Shown here: piece after piece, positions 12,961 to 35,660 of the stretch | How positions within the stretch are numbered: position 1 is the first letter of the stretch | How the letters are laid out: the number at the start of each line of letters is the position of its first letter | Source: Tubulanus polymorphus | Lineage: Eukaryota > Nemertea > Palaeonemertea > Tubulaniformes > Tubulanidae | Direction of reading: 5' to 3' | Length of the DNA stretch: 64,000 nt | NCBI RefSeq assembly: GCF_964204645.1 | Contig: NC_134027.1 | Coordinates: forward strand, 4,452,485 to 4,516,484 | Made by a program: the position numbers and the translations under genes | The notes under the pieces: generated by a model | What the model saw: only the letters and a program-made list of their open reading frames with translations | Database searches by the model: none | What the model was told of the DNA's origin: nothing

Positions 12961-15900
12961 TAAAGCACGTGCGATGAAATGAATAACACTGATTCTTTTT
13001 GCTAAACACCTATGTATCATTGTCAACTCTAACCATCTCGATTATTTGGGGACAAATGAATGAAATCAGGCCTTTTAAGGTAACCTACCCCGGAAAATAC
13101 CATACATGTATAGCCTGTCTTCAATCTAGCACAACTTGAATATTTATTCTTAGTCAAGAACCCGTTTACAAAGCATCGCTGCAGAGATGAGCTTATATGA
13201 TGCCCGCAATGGGAAGTTTCAAAAGGGAACTGAGAACAATGAAAGAGAAGCGTATCAAAATCATTGTAAAAAATCATGAAAGATAAAGACTAATGCAAAA
13301 AGCTCAATCATTTTGTTCAGAAAACTGTAATTTTCAAGTATTCGCGATCAATCTTAGATGTTTTGGCCTTGAAAACGTGATCTTTTTCGATTAATTGCGA
13401 ACCATTAGCATAATGCGTGCGGTACGCATTGAATTTCAGGCAACTTTTTTTGAAGGTGATACCGGATCATCTAAATCCGATGCATCATAATTATATTTAA
13501 ACGTCTCCATACGGAAATTACAAACTAAAATGTACGTAAATGACATGACCTTCAACCGTAACTCGCGTCGTCCCTTGCTTGCCAGCAGTGATAGAGGCCG
13601 TTATACTAAAATATAAGGACGATGGATCTCATCAATATAACTTTGCAAATCGGAGACAATCGAATACTACCACCAAGGACGCCGGTTTCTGTTGGTGGTG
13701 GCAGAACAGTCGCGTTTCTTACCTGGATTGACACGTGTCGAAGGCGATTAGTGAATATCCATCATCCTACGGTAGCTCGGCAAAAATCGAAAATTCTTTA
13801 GACGACTGGTCTCCCTTTGAATGACTAAGGGCTAATCGGAACAAAACACATTATAATTCTCGTGACACTGAATGTTGATGTATATTGTGTAACTAAATGT
13901 ATTCGCTATAAATAAGCCACTACACGCGCCATCAATAGTATAACGGTCGGTTTTTCAAATTCTAGAAAAGATGTTTTAAGAATGAATCTTTTCTTCTCGT
14001 GTGGAATGATAAATCTGCGTCTTCGGTGAACCGTATACTACACGAGGCACCTGAAATCTCAGGATCGTGGTGGTAGAAATTGCGGCAAAGAAATTGGGAT
14101 ATTTTTATATCGAATTGTGAATGTCTGCCGCCACCTGCATGCCTCGCTCAGCGGGTTACACACCAAAATAATGGGCGCTCATCAAGTCAGAAAGGTGTGG
14201 GAGGCGATTTCACACAGGCCCCGCGGATAAACGACAAAAAACTTTTTAGAAACCATGAGAACATACTTGAAGTCCGCTGACGATGAGAAAATTTTCTTTC
14301 TTTCATAACGTTCGCTCTCACGGCTCAATAAGACTAACGTTTTTTTGTGTTGTTGTCCTTGGGTTTTTAATTTTCGGACGCAATAGTTTTATTGAGGAGG
14401 GTGTTACTATCAAGTGGTGGTTTACAAGGTTCAAATCCGTATCATTTTGCGAGTTAAAAGGTCAGCATTTTCTTGGCGATGTTGTTCGGTTTTACAGATG
14501 GAAATAGAAGTCTGAAAAACAGCAAAGAGAATAATTTTACGTAGTCTTAGAATTTGACGAAGATTTCAAAAAGTTTAATTTTGGATCCAGATTGTGAATT
14601 GCACTGGACGCCGAGAACAAGGACCCATATTGTCAATGGCACGATTAATATTCAAAACTGATCCGAAAAATAATAAAGACCCTGTGCAAAGAAGGGAAAG
14701 ACATTTTTTCTTAGATTTGGAAGACAATACGCCCACTAGTTTGAACAGCTAAGGCTACTCGTATTTGGTTACTGCCATTATTGGACCAGGAGCTTCTTGA
14801 AAGCAGAAATTTAGTAACTCTAACGGCGCAGTTTTACTGTGGGCGTACGTTAAAGAAACAATGAAACAAAGAATTCAAATTACACGTCCAGCCCCCGCAA
14901 TTCCGTTCGAACAGTTCACAACGCGGACCCAGTCACACGTGGAACAAATACAATTAGAAACGTCCTCAGCCAGTGAGTAGCCTCCCGGAAAAATAACTGC
15001 AACGATGTAACATGAGCGACGGATGAAGATTCAACTTGATAAAACAGTTTTATACATTTCGATTCTATTGTTTGTTGGAATGGCGCACGGCGAGGAAGGC
15101 AATAAACGTCCCATACAATAAGCAGAAAATAGAAACCAAAGCGATAATCATTTTGAGATGTTCACCATGATAGCATGCTCGACGATACTAAAATAGAATT
15201 TTATGTTTAATTTCTGGCATTTTTACTGTTCGCAATTGATATATAACTGTCTAATCAGGCAACAATGGCGATTGTAGATTATTATTTGCATGAAAGGTTG
15301 ATACTTTTTTTGTTCTAGAAAATTTTCGAGCTGTATCGTCTACCCCGAACATTTTCACCGGCGATTTTTTTGTCCACCACGAGACCATGAAAGGCCCCGA
15401 CATGTACTTAACTAAAAAGGAAAAACCAGTTCTATAGAAAATTGCATGGGCATTTGGATGCGCGTGGAGGCTCGTGAAAGCGCGCGTACACGAGCTCCAT
15501 ATAAGGAAGTTCAATTCATGTGCATTCCATAAACCTCTTGAACGTTCTCTGCTGCGTCGTGAGAGTCTGTACGTAAACCACCTGCCGCCAATTGATAACA
15601 AAAAATGAACTCGGATATATCGTTAAACCATATCACGTATCTCACCTACGTACAATTTTTTTAAAGATCTTAAACGTACTTATCAAACTTTTTGGCCACT
15701 CGGAATTCGGAATCAACTCGACGCATGAACTCTGTGATCTGCTGGATGATTATGACCATTATTTATTAATAGATATTGATGTTCAGTATCTATAGATCGG
15801 ACAATCGCCAATCTGATCACGTCGTATTTTTTCGTCTCCGAGTGCCCGGGTTACGGACGTCCTGGGAACGTTTTTATGATGACCACGTGTCGTCAAGGCG

Positions 15901-16670
15901 TTTGATCCTAACACGATCCGGCGTATCTATTCATTGTGTACATAATAGAATTGTATTCCTGTATCTGTAAAATTCGATATCTGGACTTCAGACGATTATG
16001 GGGAGCAGACTCCACCCGTTTACAGTTCGTATTCGTAGTTTTTTTCCAACGAGAGAAGAATGTTAAATCGTAAACCTTATAACTATTTCAATCGCGCTAT
16101 CGTTGATTTTAGTCTGAAAATGGAAAGTAATATAATTGCCTAGGCCTAACTGCCCGATTAATTTTTCTATGCATCCGAAGCCGAAAGTAGGGCGTCACGG
16201 AATTTTATTGATGATCCATTCGGGCCACACCTGCCCTTGTAGGAACGTGGGAACTACCTTGTCGTGTGTGGGACATATAATTACCGGTATACCTCGACTG
16301 TAATGATAGAGACAATTTTCCTTATAAGGATATTAGAAAACACTCAGTCATCGACTAATAACAACGATTGCCATTCATCACCACCAAACTGGAGAATAAC
16401 ATTCAGTTTTGAAGAATCTGGCACAAAACAGTTGAAGACACACAGTGTGATAAAGAGTAAAAGCAGAGAATGCAGTAGTTTTCACGAAAGATTATGCTGT
16501 AGTTTGATTAGAACTGGCGATGCATCCTTCGCCGTTGGGCATGGGCCCGAACCTCAATGTCGCGTCGGCGCCAGGTTCGTCGAATACCAAAAAGGTATAT
16601 AACTCAGTTATCATTGTCATTCAACAAGCCAAATCTTACTACACCCAATGAATGGTGATGATGGTTTGTT
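12961..16670. other. Intergenic region between CBFB and PHAF1
   Basis: No coding region is recognised on either strand. The longest frames (for example 15251-15601 minus and 16264-16602 plus) do not resemble known families. At 16550-16590 the sequence GCGCCAGGTTCGTCGAATACC resembles a degenerate tRNA-type B box. The genes on each side are transcribed away from this interval, so it should hold both promoters. Confidence 0.5.
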
Positions 16671-16673
16671 TAG

Positions 16674-16712
16674 CCAGGGAAGTGTGATGAGATGTTTATC
16701 ACACTTCCCTGG
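16674..16712. repeat. 15-bp perfect inverted repeat (hairpin)
   Basis: CCAGGGAAGTGTGAT at 16674-16688 is exactly inverted at 16698-16712, with a 9-nt spacer. It is followed by TA-rich microsatellite runs near 16750 and 16843. It may be a small fold-back element; no target duplication is evident. Confidence 0.7.
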
Positions 16713-16970
16713 TTTAGCTTACATTGGTTACGCTGTGGTTCTGATTAGTTATATATATATAAAACATTTCTAAATAGATAAGGGGCCTTAATTGTGCTTT
16801 TTCATCCAGTATTGAATTTATCCGTCATCCATAATTTGCATATATATATATGCTTACAAAATGTGTAGCCTTTTTAATGATTTTTAGAGATTATTGCAGC
16901 GATTCAACAAGAAAACGATTGAAATTGATTAAACGTAATCACTTAACAGGTAATCTTAATCGTTTGTTAC

Positions 16971-17326
16971 CAGGGGCGGATCCAGGGGGATGGGTAGACA
17001 GTATTGGAAGGAAATTTAAGGGCACCTTTCTGATCTTAGGGCACACCCAGTACCCAGGTCAATGCGAGTGCTGAAGGTGCGACGTCCTTCGAAGGGGGTA
17101 TGGGGGCCCTCCCCAGAAAATTTTGAAAATATGGTACCATTTAAAGGCTTTTAGAGGGCTTCTAGAGACTAATTAAGAGCAATTCAGAATAAACGAATTC
17201 CGGACACGGAATTAGCGGTTGCTGAAATAATGCCTTTAAAAATATTGCCGGTGAAATTTCGAAGGGCACTTAAAAATTCTAGACCGTATTGGGCAATACG
17301 GCTAATACGGTCTGGATCCGCCTCTG
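16971..17326. mobile_element. 356-bp non-autonomous inverted-repeat element with 5-bp target duplication
   Basis: The ends form a terminal inverted repeat: CAGGGGCGGATCCAG at 16971-16985 and CTGGATCCGCCTCTG at 17312-17326 (one mismatch). GTTAC flanks both sides directly (16966-16970 and 17327-17331), as expected for a 5-bp target-site duplication. A subterminal inverted repeat, AGACCGTATT / AATACGGTCT, lies at 17281-17312. No transposase is present. A CAGGGGCGGATCC-type end is common in animal DNA transposons. The superfamily cannot be assigned by eye, because 5-bp duplications do not fit typical hAT (8 bp) or Tc1/mariner (TA). Confidence 0.8.
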
Positions 17327-17750
17327 GTTACAAGACATTTTCATTTTTTTCAAATCAATGTGTACGTTTCGGCCAACTTTGACCTGGAGATTTAGGGCTT
17401 CATTTTGGTAAATGATAAATGAATGATCAAAACAAAGGACAATAAACGAGTCTTGTGACAGTTCATGACCACGTGTCATCATTGTTTATATTTATATTAT
17501 CGTGGTTTATTCTAAAATTAGTGATGACACTGACACGAAAATGTTTCGAAATAAAAAAACTCAACTACAGCCTTAGAATATCAACCATATAAACCTGAAC
17601 GATTTAAGCCTTGTTTTCATATTACATCCGTGGTTTATTGTGAATGAAAAGTATCGTTCCTAAGATTCTGAGTTGCATTATCGGTCGATTATTGCACGAC
17701 GTTTCGTCTATCACTGATTCTCAACGTATGACCAGCCGTATTTGTTTACC

Positions 17751-17900
17751 TTTGTTTGCGCATGCGTGAAACCAATCTGAAAATGGCGTCGACTGAAAAT
17801 TTGTGAAAGATGAAAAAATGATCCGAAGTAAAATGCGCATTAACGCTTGAATATTCTCTGTCCTCGAGTATTTTAGAAATTTGAAGATTAAGTAGAAAAC
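17751..17900 (+). promoter_or_regulatory. Probable PHAF1 core promoter and 5' UTR with a short uORF
   Basis: Upstream of the PHAF1 start is a TATA-less cluster. It has TGCGCATGCG at 17757-17766 (NRF1-type palindrome), CCAAT at 17772, and AAAATGGCGTC around 17781-17791 (YY1-type, usually just downstream of start sites). The YY1-like ATG at 17784 opens an 8-codon upstream ORF ending in TGA at 17807, 93 bases before the main ATG. Motif matches are seen directly; their function is inferred. Confidence 0.5.
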
Positions 17901-30006
<12,106 letters not shown>

Positions 30007-30121
30007 ATGGCTGTCGTTCTGTAATTGTGCGCGTGTGTGTTTCCCTTCAACCAGTGTGTTGGATTGTAGTGGTATAACGTACATTTGATATCCCGACATT
30101 CCTACTGCAAAGACACGGGGG

Positions 30122-30328
30122 ATGGCAGCTATTTATGAATGTATGAATGTGGAAATCGGTCCCACAAATGGACGGTCAATTCCGCCGTGCGGTGACCGAG
30201 AGCTTATTCAGGAAATAGATTCATTAGCGACGAGTACGAAAAAACATATTCAGGAAAATCTCGCGAGTTCACGCGATGCCCAACTTTTGACAAATTTTCT
30301 CCAAAAAATAACTGCTGCTGGAGATTAG
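30122..30328 (+). CDS. 68-codon ORF downstream of PHAF1, function unknown
   Basis: This frame starts 115 nt after the PHAF1 stop on the same strand, in a different frame. The context GGGGATGG has purines at -3 and +4. It predicts a 68-aa soluble peptide with a short N-terminal segment, then a long amphipathic helix-like part (RELIQEIDSLATSTKK onward). There is no signal peptide or membrane segment. It may be a second ORF on the PHAF1 transcript, the last exon of another gene, or chance. I do not recognise the family. Confidence 0.35.
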   Translation: MAAIYECMNVEIGPTNGRSIPPCGDRELIQEIDSLATSTKKHIQENLASSRDAQLLTNFLQKITAAGD

Positions 30329-32640
30329 TGATGGATTTACCTGTGATTTGATATTGTGTTAGCGCGAGTTGAGAACTGTGCCGACAAACAGAATGATATC
30401 TCCTGTTTATCGTTATTTCTCTAGAGCTATTCGTGTTCATATTGTGTGTAATTATGATAAATAGCTTTCCATATCTACATTATCAGTATTTTCTATCGAG
30501 CAATCCACGCTGTATTTCAGTTAATAGCTGTTTTACTGTCTGTCCTTACATTTACCGGTATATGTTTTCAATGGGATATTTCTAAATTATGTGTCAAAAG
30601 TAAAACATAATTTGCTAATATGATCCGCTCCCCCCTCATTCATGTACACTTGGAGTGTATCTTTTATATTCTAGGTTGCACATACATAGCGCACATTTTA
30701 AATACATGATATGCATATTTTGTAAATAACGATGAAAAAGAAATACTGATCTGAAGTTAATAATAGCACAATAGAAGCCTAGAGTTTGCTGTAAGTTGCG
30801 AAGCTGTCTCGACAGTTCTTTATATGGATTCACACATATGAAAGAAAGGGACCACTTGGTTTAATTACAGCTTTATAAACTCGATTAAGAATCTGCTGTA
30901 CTTACCAATCAACAGTACTTGATAAACAGAAAATAAACTCATTTTGAATTACGATGAATGCCTAGAACGATTTTGGAGCATATATTCTATAGCTAGAGAT
31001 ACAGGGCTGATATTGTTTTCATCACTTGTAAATATGGAAATACATTCATAGTTTGAAGTTTCCTATCACTTAATGTGGAGTTTATGGAAAATGAAAAATC
31101 GAAAAAAAAATTACTTTACAAAATTCAATGTGTCTTATTACTCAAAAACTAAGTACATGTATCAGGGATGGTATAATATAGGTAAATATTATGTACTAAT
31201 GTAGTGTGCTGATTGTTTTTTATTCTTTACAACTTGAAACCATAGATATATAGACGTTACCTTGAAAAAAAAACTTATTTAGTTACCGCGGAGTGTTGCA
31301 TTGTTAGTTGCTGCTAAATATCAACTAACTTTGCAAATACATGTAGTGGATATGTGGGTGGACGCAATTGCAGTTCATGTGAAAGATGGATTGTATGAAT
31401 GAGGGATTAATGAGTATATGCGTGTTTCTTTTCATCTAATCATTAAAACCTGAATATTAATCAACCTACCAGTAGACAGTGATGTGTGCGATAAAATGTT
31501 CCAATCAGGAAGTTGTCGTATAAGGTCACTGCTTTAGTTGAACCCCACTAGGTTTTTTTTAGAATAAGACTCACAGGGACGAATGTTTTATTCCGTAGAG
31601 TATCTGTTTCATTTTCTAGATATCAGCTTTTATACAGAATATAGTTATTTTTCTCTTGAAGAAAGCATGTTTGATCTGTCCTTTTAGATATGTGCTAAGT
31701 GTTTTTAAAATGGGCCTTTGCAATATGATATATACATACATAACCGGTATACACCCGATAAACATGTTAGAAGTTACAGGTGAGCACACATAGTTGTTGG
31801 TTGATTGTTTCAGTTAAAAGTTAAAAGCTTTCTTCATCAATTGGATGAATATTTGTAGTAGCAGAAGCAACGAATGCATTAATCATACATTTTGTTTACG
31901 ATCTCTCCGTACCATTTCACATTTTGTCATCAGTTACCATGAATAAACATTTCCATCTGTATTAAGTTGATTCATGTTAATGATTTTTAGATTCTATGAA
32001 TCTTGATATTCAGGTTAGATTCGAATGTAGTAGATGATATTTATTAAACACTGCCCAGTAAGAAGCTGCCAGGCATATGTAATTGATTATGGGGTAATTA
32101 GTATATTATTAGATGAAAGTACAAGTATGAGAATATATATTGTTTCTTTAAAGCGATGAGTGACCATTTATCTACCTACCTGCCTACCTAATTGTAATTC
32201 ATCATAGTTGATTGATCACTTAGATAAGTAGTGCAATGCTGATCAGATATTGGTGGAGACTAGATGTGTAAATAGCACATCCTCAGAGATTCTTCAATTG
32301 ATATTATATTATTTGGGCGCTGTCCAAAGACGTTAAACAGTTGTAAGCCATTTCAAGTGAATGTAATAAAGAACTATTTATTGAATAACAAGTAATTTTC
32401 TGTTGTAGGTTTTCTGCTTGGCTCTTGTGATGATTAAGGGTGATTTTGTCACATTATAGATACCTATCAAATGGAAATAGGAATGTTCTCTTATTGCACG
32501 ATTTCTACTTAAACATTATCATTAATATATTTTACAGATAAGTTCATCCCACTTATAATCAAAGCAATTAATAAAAAGAGAGATTGGTGGGACAATTGAT
32601 AATACATGTATTTGTATTTTTCATAAAACCAATGTTGTTG
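30329..32640 (+). other. Probable PHAF1 3' UTR and intergenic DNA
   Basis: No gene is recognised. AATAAA hexamers on the plus strand at 30932-30937 and 32365-32370 are candidate polyadenylation signals for PHAF1. The rest is AT-rich with no evident repeat. Confidence 0.45.
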
Positions 32641-32895
32641 GCAGCACCGTACGGTCACCTAGCGGAATTTCTGTGGACTAAAAGAAATTGGTAGTCGTGA
32701 TTTAAAACATCCTCCATTGGCAGGGATTCGAACCCAGTGGCTTCGCTAGATTTAGACTGGTCGCCTGTCTAATTCTGCGTGCCTTCATTCGCAGTCAGAA
32801 TAGGTAGAGACCGTCAACCAGTCTACCACGGTACCGTGGCGAGTCAGTCGATGAAGCGAGTCTCCTTAGATGCGAATGGGACCATGCGTAGAAGA
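32641..32895 (-). repeat. tRNA-derived SINE-like repeat
   Basis: On the minus strand, a tRNA-like head carries GTGGTAGACTGGTTGACGG (A-box-like), then a B box GGGTTCGAATCCC (plus 32723-32735). A downstream body includes TCCACAGAAATTCCGCTAG (plus 32662-32680). That body word recurs on the plus strand at 35235-35256 with one change, which supports a repeat family. The spacing between boxes is longer than in a true tRNA. Confidence 0.6.
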
Positions 32896-33869
32896 AAAAG
32901 AATTATTAAAAAATGATTTAATTATCTATTTGTCTATATAGTATGGTGGCTGATTTAGGACATGGCAATATTTTTCTGAAATTTTGTTTACATTACAGTG
33001 GGAAATGATTAGAAATGAAAGGTTGCAAGTACTTACAGTTAATGGCACGCATGGACTGGCCATCTTAGATCACACCAAAAAGATAACCGAAGAACAAAAT
33101 TCCAGTAAGAACAATCGCTGATCCATACAAAAAAATCAAACCATTTTGATGTCACCCAAAGGAGTATTGATGTCACGCAAATGAAAATGGTTACATATAA
33201 TCCTATAAAAACAAGACAAGTCAATCTAGTAAATTCTAGGACATTTAAAACGGCTCATCCAATCTCTCGCTAGTTCTTTCTTAGAACGGACATGGTACTG
33301 GGTACCAGCTTTTGTCCACATACACGCGCAAACGCGCAAAATTCGTAGTCCGTTCCAAATCTTAGAACGGACCTGGTTTGGTCTTTTTCGGACTAAATTG
33401 GACCGGTTGGACCAATTTTGTTCGGACTTTTGCAAGTGTGAACGCTTGGTCTAAATAACGTAGTGTGAATGCGCCTAATCCTTTTAAGGGAGTTGTTAAC
33501 ATGATGACTACCAACTCTAAAAATATATACATCTATTGACTTACCATCGCGACAAGATAAGAATCCGGGAATTGTTTTTACATATTCTCTATGCAAAGCA
33601 ATTCTTGTGCTGTTTTGAGGAGTAGCGGTGGTGTATTCGTCTCATCATTCGAGGTTGGCATTGGGTCGGCCATTGTTAAGTATTGTGGTATTTTCTTTAC
33701 CTTTATTTTCTTTACGGCGTCGTCTGATTGACGGTTTTTTAACGCGCGATACTTCAATTTTTTCAGATTCTTAGTCTTATCTATTTTTGCTACCCTATAC
33801 TTCCCAACAATTGTTTTATTACTTCGAAATCTATTCTGCCCGCCTGATGGCTTTTGTGTATTATACGTA
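32896..33869. repeat. Mostly unannotated DNA with a degenerate repeat at 33240-33490
   Basis: Within 33240-33490 the words AGAACGGAC, GGACCGGTTGGACCAA and GTGTGAATGCGCCTAA recur or alternate, a style seen in MITE ends. I could not find matching termini. The rest of the interval shows nothing recognisable. Confidence 0.35.
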
Positions 33870-35051
33870 CCGTAAAACGGGGTGAATAGGAACAGCAGGG
33901 TGAATAGGAACAGGCAGTGGGAAAAGTTTTTTCTCTCCTAATATTAACTTTAACGTTTGACGAATTAATTCTAAATTCTTTTCAAACTTTAGCCACAATG
34001 CAAGTTAGAAAATAACACAGTAAATCATGGTTACAAGCATGTTCATCTCGTGACTACTGGAATTTAAAGTTTGGCCACTTTTTCCATCAAAATTTGACAT
34101 GATCAAAACTTTCACCATTCAGATCATGCGGTTTGTCCACCACCTGTCTCCATTGAGCTAAAGGACCTGTGGGATGGATGTACACATATTCATATTTAGT
34201 TAGCTAGGCTTGTTGCACAGATGAAATTAAAATGATGTTTTTTGATAATTTCGGGTAAAAAGTATATAAAACCGGGGTCAATAGGAACAAGCATGTCGCG
34301 AAACTATACTAAACCAAAACCGGGAGCAAAAATTACCAGAAATATGGTAAGGACTTACTGAAAGAAGCTGTAGCTGCAATAAATGCTGGTTTGTCTAATA
34401 GAATTGATTCTGCAACATATGACATATCTAGAACTGATTTGTTTAGATATGTTCCTGAATTAAGGGAAAGATGGGAGTTATTTTAATGGTGGATTGACAG
34501 ATCACACCTTATTCCCATACTCAGTAGTTCTGTTGTCGGACAAGGTTATAAGCTATTGTATTGTTGTTTAACATTCAAGTTTATTTTTGACATGTGAATA
34601 TATGTTGACTGACTAAATTGCATTTGAAACTGGCATTTGTAGTGAGAAAATGTAAATTCTTGGTGGCTCTATAAATCAAAAACTATCTTAAGTGTAACTG
34701 CTAAGTTACTTAAAGTTCTCTTGAAGTTTTCTATAGGAATCCAAGTGCCATGTAGTATTATAACATTAACCTACACAAAAAAATAGTTTTTTTTGTATTT
34801 CAAATTTTTTCTTGACATTTTGCCAATTTTTGTGGCTTTAGTCTGTCACAGGATGTCTAACGATATTTTTAAAAATCCTAAATGTGTCCCTATTGATCCC
34901 TTAGCAGAGTATAATAGGTATAACACTGACCCAAACTGTGTGTTCCTATTCACCCCGAAATTGGGGTCAATACAGGGGAATCCAAGTATGTTAAGGTAAG
35001 ATTAGAGAAGGAAATATTAGAAAATCGTTCCTATTCACCCCGTTTTGACGG
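33870..35051. mobile_element. 1.18-kb pogo-like Tc1/mariner element remnant with TA target duplication
   Basis: Terminal inverted repeats CCGTAAAACGGGGTGAATAG (33870) and CTATTCACCCCGTTTTGACGG (ending 35051) face each other. Both are bounded by TA (33868-33869, 35052-35053), the Tc1/mariner target duplication. Internal copies of the GGGGT-AATAGGAAC word occur near 33896, 34276 and 34946. A broken transposase N-terminus lies inside. Most of the catalytic DDE region is absent, so the element is non-autonomous. Confidence 0.85.
34293..34485 (+). pseudogene. Remnant of a pogo-type transposase N-terminal helix-turn-helix
   Basis: The frame opens MSRNYTKPKPGAK and then shifts by one base near 34330. 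In the shifted frame it continues KYGKDLLKEAVAAINAGLS and runs to a stop at 34485. RNY-KPGAKNY followed by LLKEAV-AI-AG is the start of the psq/CENP-B-like HTH seen in pogo/Tigger-type transposases. The DDE domain is missing. It is a decayed copy. Confidence 0.6.
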
Positions 35052-35053
35052 TA

Positions 35054-35660
35054 ATTTGTGAAAAGCAAGTGTGTTTTGGGCAAAAGATAAGAATATCGTT
35101 AATTAAGAAAAAATACGGAAATATCATTCTAAATTAAGGATGGGTTTATAGTATCCTAGCTTATTAGAATTAGACGCCACAGTGGTAGAAAGAAAAATTT
35201 ATATTCCGGTGGTATTTCATCATGCGCTACCATTTTAGTTCACAGAAATTCCGCTATGCTTATTCATGGGGGCAGTACTGAACGGTTAAAATCTTTTTTT
35301 TTTTTTTTTTCTTTTTTTTTGATCTTAAAATAGGGATTGACCCTGTGATTTATTTGATTGGTAAATTTCGTTTGATTTTTTGATTTGGTGTCCCTTACAA
35401 ACCCACCACACCTGCCGGGAAAGAAACAGGGGGTTTGATTTTGAAATCGGAAATCGAAGTACAAATATACGGTTAAAATCTTACGGAGCGTCGGTATTCT
35501 ACTGTGGCATGCGAGGAATCCTGCGTAGAGTCAATGGTACAGGTAAGGGATTCGAACTCACTAGCTCAAGCCGTTCCCGCTGGTGGAAGCCTGGGGTGCG
35601 ATCCTGGACCCCTGGCAAGCGTGGATGCAGGAAAACTATTCCCAAATATTTTCAGACCAT
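35054..35660 (+). repeat. SINE-like fragments and poly-T tract
   Basis: 35235-35256 repeats the SINE body word seen at 32662. A T-rich tract (34 nt, one C) covers 35289-35322. ACGGTTAAAATCTT occurs at both ends of the interval (near 35281 and 35469). A tRNA-like segment with GATTCGAACTC and GGTGCGATCC lies at 35545-35625. This suggests nested or adjacent SINE copies. Confidence 0.4.
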
